The position numbers and the translations under genes are program-made. From positions 19,416,879 to 19,480,878 of the forward strand of contig OZ029914.1 of assembly GCA_964023275.1 (NCBI GenBank): a stretch of DNA of 64,000 nt, in the 5' to 3' direction. Within the stretch, counting starts at the first letter, position 1. Each line of letters opens with the position of its first letter. Below are positions 25,614 through 38,000 of the stretch, piece by piece. The notes under the pieces were generated by a model. It worked only from the letters and a program-made list of their open reading frames with translations, was not told the origin of the DNA and did no database searches. The DNA comes from Norana najaformis (Eukaryota; Annelida; Clitellata; Crassiclitellata; Hormogastridae).

Positions 25614-28289
25614 ATATTGTATTTTATTTCATGCTAGGGCATGTAAGTTTTTCAGTTTAAATTCTAAAAAAATTGAATGTGATGTATGATCTTGGAGTGG
25701 ACTTCTGCAATTGTCCACACTTAGTTGCATATTTTATGTTTTCTGTCATGTCTTTCTTCAGTTTAACTGTGCACGTCAAACTGCAAATATTCTGCCAAGG
25801 CTTAGTATCTGTTGTTTTGTACTTCTAGTTTTCATGCCGTGGAACTCATGAGAAATGGAAAAACTCCGTCTGAAGCAGCCACTTCAGCCGTGTTAAGAAT
25901 TGCTCAATATTACCCATCCTTCTCAGGTGCTGTGATAGCCATCAACATGACAGGCCAGTATGGCAAGTAACTTTTGGTCCCATGTAATGCTATTTATTCA
26001 TTTTAAAGAAATTTATCTCTTAGTTCTGATCAAATCTAATACACTTCTTCGGTACTGTTAGCATAATGCATTATGCTAGCAGTACCGAAGAAGTGTATTA
26101 GAGTATTAGTGCATTAGATGCACAAGGCATCAGTCGATATGTATGCTTAATATCTTCTTCTTCTTTGAGTCCATGTACTCATCACCCATTGGTGTCGATT
26201 GCATGCTTCACTGTGGATCTCCACTGTCCCTCCATCTTGTGCCAACAGACTCAGTCTGTGCACATCTGTCCCGCATCAGTCTCTGACATCATCCAGACAT
26301 TATCTGCTCGGCCTACCTCTGATCCCTCCGCCACCCATCATTCCAAACATCACTTGTTTGACCATCCTAGTGTCATTCATTCTGGAGATGTGTCCAAAGA
26401 GATTTAGTTTCCTTAATATAGTTTTCTTAAAGAGATTTAGGTTTGCTTAATATGGAGCCAGTTAAGTATCTTAGAAGCGCTCCACACGTGACTTTCTAAC
26501 AGAACTAAACAAGAGCGTTATTTTGAGGTAAGCAGAAAATATATGGGGAACTGCGTCAAATGCGTAAAAATGTAATGGAAGACCGTTCTAGGAGGACAGT
26601 CTAAGACATGAGAAGGTTGCTTCAAGTGAAACACTCCAAAAAAGTAATCTTTGGAGAGGTTTAAGAAGAAAACCTATTGGTATTCTTGCTAAATAATCAT
26701 TATGAATGCCTCTAGGAATTATATTTCATATAATCATGGATTTCAAGTTTATTTTACTGTAATGTAAGGCTTAAAATGCATGTAATTTTGTCGTGCACTG
26801 TATTATCATAATGCACAAGGCATCAATCAATGATCGCTTCTGAGTGAAAGCCGCATTCTGAAATCATAGTTTGCTGGACAGAGTAAGCCAAGACCTGCAA
26901 GGCCTCTAAAACCAGAAGACAGGCAAAGAATTAAAAGTAATTTAAGTAATATAATTCAAAAATGAGACTTTAGCCCTGAGCCCTAAACAGCATCGCAGAA
27001 CTTGCAGATTGGATGAAAGTAGGTAGTGAATTAATTAGCCTCAGGTGTGTGACCAAAAAACCTTGGGAATCCATTACCATTCTAGCTGGGGCTACAACGA
27101 GAGAGAAAGCTTCCTATGAGTGAGTGCACTGGTTGTGAGTCTGAGGTATTGACAAAGACGAAAGACAAGTTGGATGGCTGGCCATTGTGTATTGCACTGT
27201 AAAGACTGAGACGTTTTAAACTGGATTTTCTGTTGAATGGGAAGCCAGTGCAGTGAGTGCAGCATGGGAGTGATGTATTGAAATTTGGATGATTTCATTG
27301 TGGCCCTGCCCAAGGAGTAAATTGAGTATGGAAAGTGACCATTTGGTAATCTTTTAAAATAAGTAAATACAAATACAACTGCTGTCCTTTCAAAACCCAG
27401 AATTGCACACTCGACCATGCGAAAGAGCATCAACTGCGCTGAGTAATTGTGCTTGAAGTACTTGCTCAAGGTTTCTACGCCATAACCGCATTGGATGAGG
27501 GTGCAACCTGTATTCAGTGCTTTGCAAACCAAGTGCTCTGACCAGTCGGTAGCCAGGTTTACCTCTTCTTATCAACTCATGTGCTACTGAAAAGAAGAGA
27601 CTTTCTGTTGCTGGAGTGATCTCTGTATCTGTTTACAATTGCTGCATTGCCTTACCTTACAATACCTTTATTTCTGCCTCTTCGTGAGAGGAATCTTACT
27701 TTGCCTTGTGGGGCACGATAGCCATTTAGTTTGAGTACTTGGCATGTAGCGCAGAGAGTACGAGTTCTAGCCTTCCTGAAATGATTACTGTATAGGGACC
27801 TTGAACGAGTCCTTTACTCACAGTTGCTCAGCGCCGTTGATTGATGCTCAGTCATTAGATAGTGGCACTTAATAAATGAAGAATTAATAATCTGCTAATT
27901 TTGCTTGAACCTGTAGTTCCCAACCTCTTTGCAGTTCAGTATCTGCTTTGAGAGTTTTCTTGGGTAATTGCTTTTTAAATTTAGGATTGCAAACTGGTTT
28001 GTTGCCATTGAAGTGTGCAGATTTATAAAGGTATCAACTAGAATTGTGCTTATGCATCAATGTTCTTACAGAATGCTGGGGATGGTATGAATTCCGATTC
28101 AATTTTTCTTACTTACGTATGGTTTTGCTTTATTTTAGTTTATGTGATTTCATGAAACTTAAAAGATTCTGTCAGATACGCTGCTTGTTCGCTGTAGGTG
28201 CTGCTTGCCATGGGCTGGCGAGTTTCCCTTTCACTGTGATGTCACCCAGTTTCAGCAGTGTTCAGATATTTCATGTAAACTGTGTCTAA
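19871..28289 (+). CDS. AGA: N(4)-(beta-N-acetylglucosaminyl)-L-asparaginase (aspartylglucosaminidase), 8 exons, 372 aa
   Basis: Lysosomal Ntn-hydrolase that cleaves the GlcNAc-Asn bond when N-glycoproteins are degraded. Exons: 19871-20021, 20902-21058, 21516-21628, 22381-22493, 22965-23215, 24083-24190, 25829-25962, 28198-28289 (stop TAA). All phases join in frame, giving 372 aa against about 346 in human. Seen: a hydrophobic signal segment at residues 11-25; the family start VIATWNF with an NAT sequon at N46; a [16 protein letters not shown] block; and HHDTIGM, in which Thr235 is the expected autocleavage site and nucleophile. RVGDSP (R263, D266) and ATGDGD (T286, G287) are the substrate-binding blocks. 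The C-terminus contains YGAAC and ends in VNCV. All catalytic motifs are intact, so the gene looks functional. An acceptor-like tctctttag ends at 19860, so an upstream 5'UTR exon is likely. The last intron has a GC donor (see findings). The gene is convergent with the GAREM-like gene. Confidence 0.95.
20160..20240 (-). repeat. Dispersed repeat, copy 2, in AGA intron 1
   Basis: The reverse strand reads ggatccgtgtggctgacccc, tcccctaggtgggattaatt and ccagccagaag, matching 12110-12195 with a few changes and a 1-bp indel. Confidence 0.55.
20585..20790 (+). repeat. tRNA-like SINE in AGA intron 1
   Basis: actagtacttggttaatgtg resembles an A box and gagggttcaaatccttgcc a B box with paired T-stem bases. 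The body continues to about 20790, roughly 110 bp before AGA exon 2. Confidence 0.5.
21690..21960 (+). mobile_element. Family A retrotransposon 3' tail in AGA intron 3
   Basis: Encodes the end [18 protein letters not shown], followed by the family A tail (gagcgcctgtggataagctgg, then ttcgttgggcgctgtagaaa) and a terminal ttacaattacgattac run. Plus orientation, so it is sense with respect to AGA. Confidence 0.65.
23216..23430. repeat. Degenerate splice-donor-like repeat at the start of AGA intron 5
   Basis: Directly after the exon 5 donor (ccag|ggtaag type), phrases of the form tttctggtaag recur about every 20-50 bp (near 23258, 23280, 23322, 23347, 23382 and 23405). They are not identical units but share the exon-end plus donor pattern. 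Confidence 0.5.
24414..24595. repeat. (AAT)n/(GAT)n microsatellite in AGA intron 6
   Basis: AAT units interrupted by GATGATG blocks, ending in ATT units. Asn/Asp-only frames are artefacts. Confidence 0.95.
24907..25545 (-). mobile_element. Tc1/mariner nonautonomous element, copy 1 (639 bp), in AGA intron 6
   Basis: Bounded by TA dinucleotides and perfect inverted ends CAGTGCTGGCCATAAGTTTG, extending to GGAATCAC. The minus strand carries a 101-codon transposase remnant with QHDGAPCH (second catalytic Asp) followed by a frameshift. [11 protein letters not shown] is readable in the next frame. The N-terminal DNA-binding part and first catalytic Asp are missing, so it is an internally deleted, immobile-by-itself copy. 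A (TA)n run follows directly at the right end. Confidence 0.92.
25546..25610. repeat. (TA)n microsatellite abutting the Tc1 right end
   Basis: Starts with the TA target dinucleotide of the element at 24907-25545. Confidence 0.95.
26035..26102. repeat. 68-bp near-perfect palindrome in AGA intron 7
   Basis: Arms of 34 nt meet without a loop: tctaatacacttcttcggta, then ctgttagcataatg, against its reverse complement with one mismatch (a versus g at 26078). Confidence 0.9.
26165..26420 (-). mobile_element. Non-LTR retrotransposon fragment in AGA intron 7
   Basis: The minus strand reads [20 protein letters not shown], then [13 protein letters not shown] followed by a stop and LDDVRD. This matches the FGH...GRP segment seen in other non-LTR polyproteins, with stops. 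Confidence 0.6.
26800..27400 (-). mobile_element. CR1/L2-like retrotransposon fragment in AGA intron 7
   Basis: The minus strand reads [20 protein letters not shown], then [19 protein letters not shown], the hallmark HSLHWLP segment of CR1/L2 reverse transcriptases. The 26800-26950 part resembles the family B-like tail near 9.1 kb. Confidence 0.65.
27709..27895 (+). repeat. tRNA-derived SINE, same family as 62.7 kb
   Basis: gggcacgatagccatttagt, then gagagtacgagttctagcc (B box), gttactgtatagggaccttg and tttactcacagttgctcagc, with an A-rich tail. More decayed than the 62.7 kb copy. AGA intron 7. Confidence 0.6.
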
Positions 28290-29055
28290 ATCTTATTACT
28301 AGGTCAAGAAATTCATGTATGCACAGTTATACGCAACCGAAGATGGTTAAACAGTGTACCAGGATAAATGATTATATTGGCCTATTTGAACTTAGTGGTG
28401 TTAACATTATCTGACATTTAACAAGATACAGTGTTTCTTGGTACAGATGCATTATTTACCTTACTAAGTGCTACAGTGTTTTAATATGTTAGCATGTTTA
28501 ACATGATAATGTTCCATTCCGATTAAACATATTGTTGAGAAACTGATCAATATTTTTGCTATTTTCAATGCGGCTAAATGTCAAGCTTTTTAGCTGGATT
28601 AAGTTATCCCTGTTTTAAAATTGGTTAGGTCCATGCAAAAGAATGCTTTTGCTCACCTGCAGTTCGTTCGTATTGTGCGAATTTATTTGGACATTCAAAA
28701 GTTTACAGGTTTTGCATTCTTCTTGTTGGCTCCCATATTAGTCTGAGTGTTGTTGGTTTGTTCTTTGCTATAGCGTCTGTACAGAAAGCGGAGAGGTTTT
28801 ATCCACTTTTCAATAGATCTAACCAGCAACTTGAAGCTCATGTCCCATTGGAAGCGTCTGTCGCAGTGTTTGCCACTTGGCAACATTTTTCACTCATATC
28901 CCATGAAACTATGCTGAGCTGAGTACAGGTCGAGTTGATATGAAATCGAATAAAGCGCCTTTCCCTAAGTACTCGAGAATAAGTGAGGACATTTTTACTC
29001 CGGTGTTGCAAATGCAGGACAAGTGTTCTGCTGAATTTCATTCAGCTTCAGGCTG
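28290..29055. other. Convergent intergenic spacer between AGA and GAREM
   Basis: Only 766 bp separate the two stop codons. The plus strand has AATAAA at 28949-28954, far from the AGA stop; the minus strand has AATAAA at about 28687-28682, some 370 bp past the GAREM stop. The two 3' UTRs probably overlap. No other gene seen. Confidence 0.6.
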
Positions 29056-32000
29056 TTATGGTCTCCAGCCCCGGTGAGCAAACATCAGTAACTTTTTCGC
29101 GTGAAGTTTGCTGACCTGCAGGTCGGAGGTCAGAATATTTTCATCCAGTTCCAAAAGGAGTTTTCCGTCAATCTGGTTGGCGATGAAGGTCGTGATGTAG
29201 CTTTCCATGTTGAGCAGCTTGAGGCAGTCGGCCAACTGGAAACAGCTCAGTTTGTCCAGCTGCTCTGGAATGGCGGGAATGCTTTCAATCGCGTCTGCGC
29301 GGCCTTTTGTCGAAAGTTTTTCATAGTTTAGCTGAGGTGTTTTGGGAGCGTTCTGTTCATTCCCTGACAAAGATGACTTTGAATCTCTGGAAGGACATTC
29401 GTATTCTTCTTGACGGACTTTAGGCATTTGTAGAGGTGTTTTGGGTGATTCTGCGCGACATACTTCTTTGTCTGGCAGCGATGATTTCGACTCTGTGTGC
29501 GGTAGAGGCGGTGGTAGTTTGACCTTCTGAGGAATTTTTATGTCGGACTCTGTGCAGAGTAGTTCGTCATAGTCCAGCGATGAGGTTTTTGGGTCAGCAA
29601 CGTCGTGATCATTTTCCGTCAAAGAAATTCGAGCCTTAGGGAATGGCGCTTTCTTCGATTTCACAGGAGGGATTTTGTACTTCGGCAAAGGGGGTTTCCA
29701 TTCTGGCTCTTCGCATCGCGGCTCAGATGCTGTGATATCTTGTTGAGTTGTTTCTTGCTGGAGCGAACGGAAAGCAGACGTCGACAGCGACACATCGGTT
29801 TTTGATCTCGGTTTTTGCTGTTTGGGTTTCCGTGGCACTGTTCTGTCTTCAGCCTTGGGTGTTTCCGCATCCAAAAAGGTTGATTTAGGCTCCAGATCGA
29901 CTGATGATTTGACTGATTTGTTTACTGGCTTGAGCACTTTCTGCAAGTCAATCGATGGGAGGAGGGGCGGAAGAGGAACCACGGGATGTTCTCTTCGTTG
30001 CTCATCTCGGATAGCTTTAGCTGATTCCTTGTCTCCGTAGCTGTGAAGTCGAGAACGATCAAGCGTTGCTTGGGTCACGGTCGCGAATCCGTCGTAGGGG
30101 TTTCGCGGTGGGTTGACGAATGGAACGTCGGACTTGTATGGGGTTTCCGTATTGCCAGACTGTTTCGGTAATGGCATCGGCGCTCTGCTAATGGACTTCG
30201 GAAGGAAAGGCGCTGGTTCTGTAACAATGCTCAGCGTAGATGGAGGAGAAGGCACTGGACTGTAGCTCCTCGGTTCCAAACGCTTTCCTGGGAACGAGGG
30301 CTTATGTTGTTGGTACGATGATTCTAAGATGCTTGCGATGTTTCCGAAGGATGGAGTTTCAGTTGTTGGAGACTCCACCTCGTTGTATATGCCAGTGTCA
30401 GTTTTTGAAGGCTCAGAGGCGAGGACGGCAGGCCTGCTGACGGATTCGGAGTGCAGTTTAAAGGTACTGACACCTGGTTCGGGGAGGTGGATGTGTGAGA
30501 CGATTGGTAGTTCCTCATAGGTGTGATCAGTATATACTGGGAGAAACGTCAGTTTGATATAAGTATTCGGTTCAATGGCGTCTAATTTGGCCGGAGTTTT
30601 CGCAACTTTAGCAACGGCATCAGATTTGAATTCTGCTACATCTGAAAAGAAGTAGCTATTTTGTAATTGTAATTGTAATCAGAAATTTGTATAGCGCCTC
30701 TCTAAGAATCAGTGGCGCTCACTGCGCTAGACTTGATGTTAAAAGTCACTAATGATGTTAAGTGTCATTAAGAACAGAGTAGTATCCTGTAAGTGAACAC
30801 AGCTCAGACAACTAGAAGAGTCTCCAATGGCAAGCTCGCGCAGACACGCAAAGCCATATATGTTAGTAGCAACCGAAATGCCAAATGAATGTCCACACAA
30901 TAGAAGCCCACAACAGTCGCCGATGCTGGCTTGTGTAACATAAACTACGCTGACAGATAGGTTGGTTGTGCCCATATTTTGAGCCCATATTGGCCACCAG
31001 TTTCCACAAGCGGCATAAGGTGGACTAGCTCTTGGTCAAGTGATCGTCACTGTCTGGTTATAGTGGCAGTTTGGAATTGATTCAACCGACGGTACACTAG
31101 AGTTGAATATACGTACGTTGAATAACTTGCTAAGCTTTCTTCCCTTTTGATCCTGAAGTTATAGTTTGTTGGTGTCTATTTTTTTGCAAAAGCATGGGCT
31201 AAAAGGCTGGGAAGTCTCACGGAGGAAGATAAGGGGAAAGGTGCATCATTCACCTCATGGAAGGTTTAGGAGTGTAGACTGAAAATACCTTGAAAAGTGA
31301 AATTTCAAAGACTAAAAAGGTCATAAGAAAATCGAGAGACTTGAAAATGGTCGTCTAAGAGTCGATGAAAAAAGTCAGAATTTTAACATTTTTGGAAACA
31401 TAAAACAAGTCTTCCTTACCTGGTGGCCCCTTTCAAAACTGGATCCACCAATGGTCCCCTGTTAGAACTGCCAAGCCCTAGCTGTTAAATTTTGTTTCGA
31501 TCGCTATACGATAGGGACATGTCTAATACGTAGGTGATTTGCTTTGCTTTGTGGCCAGCCGCAAATACCTCAACCATTCTTATCACCACCACCATCATGA
31601 TTACATGTATCATCATCATTAACATTATTATTACAAGATCATCATAATTAGAACACTGTCATTGTTGTCATCATAATTTTTGACATTAGGCCTATTGTTC
31701 TTGCCTGAAGGCGGTGAAATGGCATCGTAGTTGATTTGCGAGGTCCTCGAGGTCCATTCTGTTACAGCGGATTTCCACGACAGCTTCTGATTCTTCTGGG
31801 CGAAACCTTGGACCAGACGAACCTTTACTCGAAGAAAGGTTGGCAACAGTGTTACCTGGTGACTCGGGTTACCTGCAGTCAAATTCCAGTGAGCATATGA
31901 TAAATTAGCATAACTATTCCTTAACCAGTCTCTTCCGTCAGAATATCTGTGCGCCAGTTCTGTAAAATGTCCAGAGGAATACCCCCTTTTCATCCCCCCA

Positions 32001-35000
32001 TTGCTATAAGCCATGAAGCAATTACCCAAAGCCAGGCAGAATAATAATAATAATAATTAGCAACTTCTATTGCGCCGGCGTCTAATGCACAAGGCATCAA
32101 CCGATGGCACAACAAAACCAAGCCATTATCTGGTCGATATCCAGAAGGTCAGTCCGCACGATAGAGAGGCACCCTATGGTGGATAAGCAATTTGAAACAG
32201 GTAAGTTTTAAGTTGAGAACGAAATGACAGGAGCGACTGAGCAGAACGAACAGACACAAAAAGGGAATTCCAGAATTTTGGTCCAGCAACCAAAAATGCT
32301 CGTTTACCCAGAACAGTTATAGCTCAAGGTATGACCAGAGAAAGACAATCAGATGACCTTGCAGAATAATGGTAAGTCTGGGGAATAAGGACTGATTTTA
32401 AGTAATTTGGTTGGCCGTAGTTCAATGTTTTATAAACTGTAAGTCCTATTTTGAAACAGATCCTTTTCTGAACAGGAAGCCAATGCAAAGATTTAAGAAG
32501 TGCTCCCGACCTGATAACACAAGATCAAATAGAATGGTCTTCAATCGTTGACGGAACAGAGGCAGAGAAAGCGCAAGAAGCTCATGTTGTGACCTGTGAC
32601 ATAAGAAACTATAGGCTTGTTATGATTCATTTATTATTAAACTGACTTTGTTATCCGCCTGGGGAACTCGGAAATGACCTTTAATGTACAGCAATGCCGA
32701 TGAATATGGGGTCAAAGGGTCGCTGACCCCATTGCACGTGTGTCTTTGAAGGAGCCCGAAACTATGGCAGTCTTGTTTTCATTATCACTGGTTGATACAG
32801 TCTAGGCTAGCTAGGCATGTGCTAAACCTTTGACCCTTTACCTCTTACAAATATCTGTCGAGGTTATAAGGTTAGCGTCAACTTGTTGAAAATTTCGCCA
32901 TTAGTTGGCTGCCTTGGTTGCATCGATATCACAGCCAACATCTGAAGATCGGTAAGACCAGTCGACGATTTCCAGTCTGAATGCTTGGGAGTCGGTGAAA
33001 GGTGGAAAGGGGCTGCTTAGCCAACGACTGATGATGAAGCTGGTTTGGTGGCAATAGCCGATGTACTAAGGGCCAACATTATATAGTTCGAGGAAATCAA
33101 AGCCGAAATCCACACTGGCTATCACTTTTACAGGTCTATCCTTTGCTGTCCTCGTATTTAAAGAAACTGCAACCGACGGGGTCATGGCCCCGAGGCCCCT
33201 CTGGCCCACCCACGTATGGAGGCAGTGATGGTTCACGCCGTTTCAAAGTCGAGCATATTATGGCGGATTCAGCAGAGGTCATGGGTCTGCGTGAAACAAT
33301 AGTGGGGGATGCATTGTGTAGGCCTAATAGAATTATATGCCCGCTAGCTGCATTCATCACATGCCTAGCTACTGTCATCGCTGTACGCTAATTACTGATT
33401 TCGCATGACACACTGCGGCTGAAACTGGACTAACGGTTGATACATAGTCGCTTGTTGACCTGCGCTTAATTAAAAACGCAAACAATGGTGATGCACTGTG
33501 GGTCACCAGCCTATAATTATTTCTGAAAATTTGCGAACGAAAGTTAGACTCCCAGTAGAAAACTGAAACTAGAGTCTGGTATGTTTGCTTTCAGTTGTGC
33601 GTGGTATATGTTTAAGGCAAATTAGGCAATAATTCGAGTAAATTTACTCCCGACTATTTTTGGGCTGTGCTGTGCTATTGCCCGCAGGGTCATAGGCGCA
33701 GCCTCGGTTCAAAAAGCTGGAGGACGGGATGGGGTATACCCCTTCCCATATGCCGGCATTGTATGTAGGCTTATGCGTGACAAATGGATACGTGAATGAG
33801 TGTATGTTGTGCAGACCTTTGATTTAGACCTTTGCATCGATGCCTTTTGGGATGCCATTTAAAAAGTATTTATATGCGCAATTTTGATATATGTAGGCCT
33901 ATTTTGCGAGAAATTATATTACGCTCGTAAAAATGGCTGCCCAGTTTTAAAGGAAATGTATAAGTTTTCAAGAATTTACTACATCTTGGCCAAAACTGAA
34001 TATTGAACAAGTTTCGGCAACATCGCGATAAACGCATGCAGCTTAAACTCAAGCACTGATCCAGACAACTATGTTCATTGGGCTTAGGCCTACAGCTGGC
34101 CCGCTTTTCACCACTGGTGTCTTGTCTCTAGCTAGGCGTCCAACGTTGACCCAACTAACCAGTGGCGTAGCTAGGGTCTTCTGCGCCCGGGAGAAGATGC
34201 AAAATCTGGGCTTCATGTCCAAAGTTCAAGCTAAATAATATGTTGAATGGGGAAAGAGAACGAAAACGAAGGCTTGCACATGATTTCAGCCTAAACTTAG
34301 GAAATATGTTTCCTGCATGCATAATATTATTCTTGTTTACATAGTGAAGTTAGCTTTGTTACCCTTAGCCTGTGCCCAGGGACAAATGTCCTCCTCTGCA
34401 CCCTTAGCTACTACCCCGCTACTAACTACTAAGGTGATGGAACTGATTTGTTCACCAAACGACGAAACTGAGATTGGTACATGGGTTAACTTAATTTCGT
34501 AGTTTTCAAAGAAATTTTTGTGTTAATTAAAAACAAAAATCCCCTCAGACTAAAATGGTTGTGAACGTAATTTTTGCACGGTTGAGTTTGTATCGCGTTG
34601 GTATCGAGTATTTTTATGACGCATCGTTGAGTCATCGGGTTGTTGACTTGTTTGATTGGGTGCGTCGTACCACGGCCATCTAAATACGAGCAGGCCTGCT
34701 ACTAGATTCAATCTCTATGCTGTGACGTGTCAAAAGGAGGCCCATGCATGCATGCCTGTTCCTATTTAGAAGGCCGTGGTCGTACCCGTACGATTTTGGT
34801 CTCTCGGGTCCCGTAGCTATTTCAAAGCTCTGGAATTCACTGCTCAGTTCTGCTCGCTCTGTCAATTCTTTTATGTCATTCAGGTCTTAAATAATGACTC
34901 ATCTCTTTCAACTTGCTTACCCACTTCTGGTTTCTCTTACCTTGGGTTCTCCAACGGATTATGATTTTGTTTGCGATTTTCATTTGAAGCGACCACTGAT

Positions 35001-38000
35001 GCCTTGGCATTATGATAGTGGCGCTACAGAAGTCTTTAGATTAGTTCCGTGTTGTTACAATGTCAGAGAAGTGTTGCAGTACAATTGTTGAACTCATTTA
35101 TTTTTATTGAATTAGGCCTACGCTTCCTGTCTCTTATTTATACTGGATTAAGTTTCCTGTTTGATATAGAGCCTACACGTAAGCCTATTTAAAGTATGAG
35201 TGTCTTCTGCATCAACTATATTAAATTCCACTAAAGGGAGAGAACCTGCTTTTTAAAGGGCTCTCGCTCAAAACAAGATTAGTGACAAATTTTGAGCTGG
35301 GTTCGGTTCCGAAAGCCATTAGATCAGGCAGCTAGTCATGCAGACGGCTGTGTTGGATGGTGCTTGGAATTACAAGGAAAAGAATAAGGAAAGAACAGTA
35401 GGCCTAGGGTTTGTAGATATCGGATTGTTTTTTTAAGTTTGGGGTTAAGAAACATAAAAACATCATATACGAGCTTTTCCGAAGGGTGTCGCATATTACC
35501 TAGCATACATTACACAATACAAAGTGTAACCATATTGATGAGTGGCAAAGCATAGGCCTATTAGGCCTACATTACATATGTTATGTAAAAATATTGCCTC
35601 GATTCGTAGGCTTACCGTTTCGAATCTCGTTGCCTACGAAGTACTTTTCGTCGTAGACGTGCGTGAAAGTCAGTTGCCCGAAATGCACAGTGTCTTGATC
35701 GTGATTGGATGAGTGGAAGGTCACGTAAGCGTCGTCAATGACAACGTTAATCGGCAGCTGGTAATTGGCGATAATCTCTTTCAAGGACATTGGCCCATTC
35801 TCCACTGGAAGAGAAAGTAAATCGATGACACTTCTCTGAGCTCTTGTCATAACTAAGAGTGAATTTGAATTTGAAATGAAGGGACTTAGGCAGAAACTGA
35901 GGGGTTTTTGGACGGCAAGGAAAATCAACGAATGGGTACTGGAACAACGATGATGATGACAACAACGATGACGTTAACTGTTGCAGGAGTGTTTGGATCA
36001 GCCCTTATATAGCACTAGCACAATCAAGCAGCCTTGTATTGTGACGCTAAAGCTTTACAGTTTTAGATTCGAATAGATAGGCCTACGTAGCGAGGCCAGT
36101 GATGATGGCATAGCCTAATGAAAATGGAATGCAAGATAAGCAGTGGCGGATTTAACTATAGGTGTGGGGAGAAGCGGTTCGCCCCCGCGCCCCTCTTGGT
36201 TATATACCGGCGCCCCTCACACCAGACCCCTGCATGGTGGACTGCCTGACTATGGCGCCCTTCTGGAAATTGAATACTTCCACGCAAGCAATCCTGGATC
36301 CGCCACTGAAGACAAGCCATATAATTCTTTCTTGCCTTCATTGTTGTACACTGGCAATTCGGACTTCTTTTTTCCTGATTTTGAGGATTTGGTGGCGGAA
36401 TTGGGAGTTTGCAGTTGTGTTGGGATGAAGAGGAGTGGGTAATCGAGCGGAAAGCTGTAGCGGGTGCCATCTTCAGCTGTCGCCAGGGCGCGCTTTCTCA
36501 GCTCCAGTCGGTGGAGGAAGATAACCTAGAAGTAAAACGTATGGAAAATAGACATTTACGTTGAATTCATTCTTTTAAAATTATCATAGAGGTAAATAAT
36601 ACTTGTAGACGATATACTTCGAAAACTATGTTAGGAAAAATGCTTAGAAAGAAAACCAATTTTCCTGGAAATAATACCGTTATAGAAGATAGGCCTACCT
36701 ATGAAAAATACATATAGATTTTGAGCTAGCAAAATATAGGCCTACATTGAAGAAATGCGTTGAAATACACCATAAAATCATACTGGAAAGTATACGTGGA
36801 ATATATATTATATTTAGACATTGAAAGCATGCGTGAAAATTCCCCTATACGGTACACGCAGAAGAAACAAACTCTTAATTAACAGAGTCAGGTGGACATT
36901 AGCGGCATTGACCGCAATTCTAGTGGTATAGGACTAATACAAGGTGAATTTCCAGCTGGTGAGAGAGACAATGCCTGGAATGACTGCCATGGATTGATGA
37001 CGTTGGTATTTTTGTACTGTTGTCGGTTGCAAATATTGTTGATATGGCACTGCTGATGTTTTAGCGTCGGTGATGATGAAGGGATGCTGGAGCTGTTAGT
37101 AACAACGAACGTCTACTTTTCTAAAATCATAATAGGCTTACTAAAATATTAGCCTTGTTATGCCTTCTAATAATACTCCATGGATATCTCGGCTCGGTTA
37201 TAATAATAATACTAGGCTGTCATTTTCACATTTATACACTATGAATATAATATTATATTATAATTGTAATGTACTATTTTGAATTGCTGGTTAATAAAAT
37301 TAATGTAGAGTTAAAAATGGTGGCAGCATGGTCCAAAGCAAATAAATTATCACTAAATATTAAGAAAACGAATTTCATATTATTTAGCTCACAGAATAGA
37401 ATTATACCTAAATGTAATCTCAATATAAAAATTGATAATGTAAATATAAATCAGGTGTCGTCCACAAAATTTCTAAGAGTTCACATTGACGAACATTTGA
37501 CTTGGAAAGAACACATAGGCTAAATATCACGTCTAAAAAATATAAAAAATATTGGTATTATCTCTCGTATCCGTCACAAATTACCCCAAAAATATATTAT
37601 TGAACCTATATTACTCCTTAATATATCCACATATCTCGTATTACAACATTGTTTGGGCTTCCACATATCATACTCGCCTGTGTGATCTTAGAACCCTACA
37701 GAATCGCATCATCAGAATTATATTTAATCTACCCTTCAGAACCAGCACTCGATTGTCCTTTCATAGTCTAGGAATATTGCCTTTTTATTGTATTAATAAG
37801 TTGCAAATAGGTTTATTTATGTTTAAACTAAAAAATTATCTATTACCTGTGGACTTCTACCAATACTTTTGTATGAATTCAGATGTGCATGGTCATTATA
37901 CACGCTCATCTCATATGCATCATAAACATTCTGTTCGCACTACTAATAGACAGTTAAGTATTATAATTTGTGGACCGTCATTCTGGAATTCTCTGCCAAC

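Noticed and set aside
33136-33391. 80-codon frames open on both strands
   Set aside because: Open in both directions without any recognisable protein; probably chance in a locally GC-rich patch.
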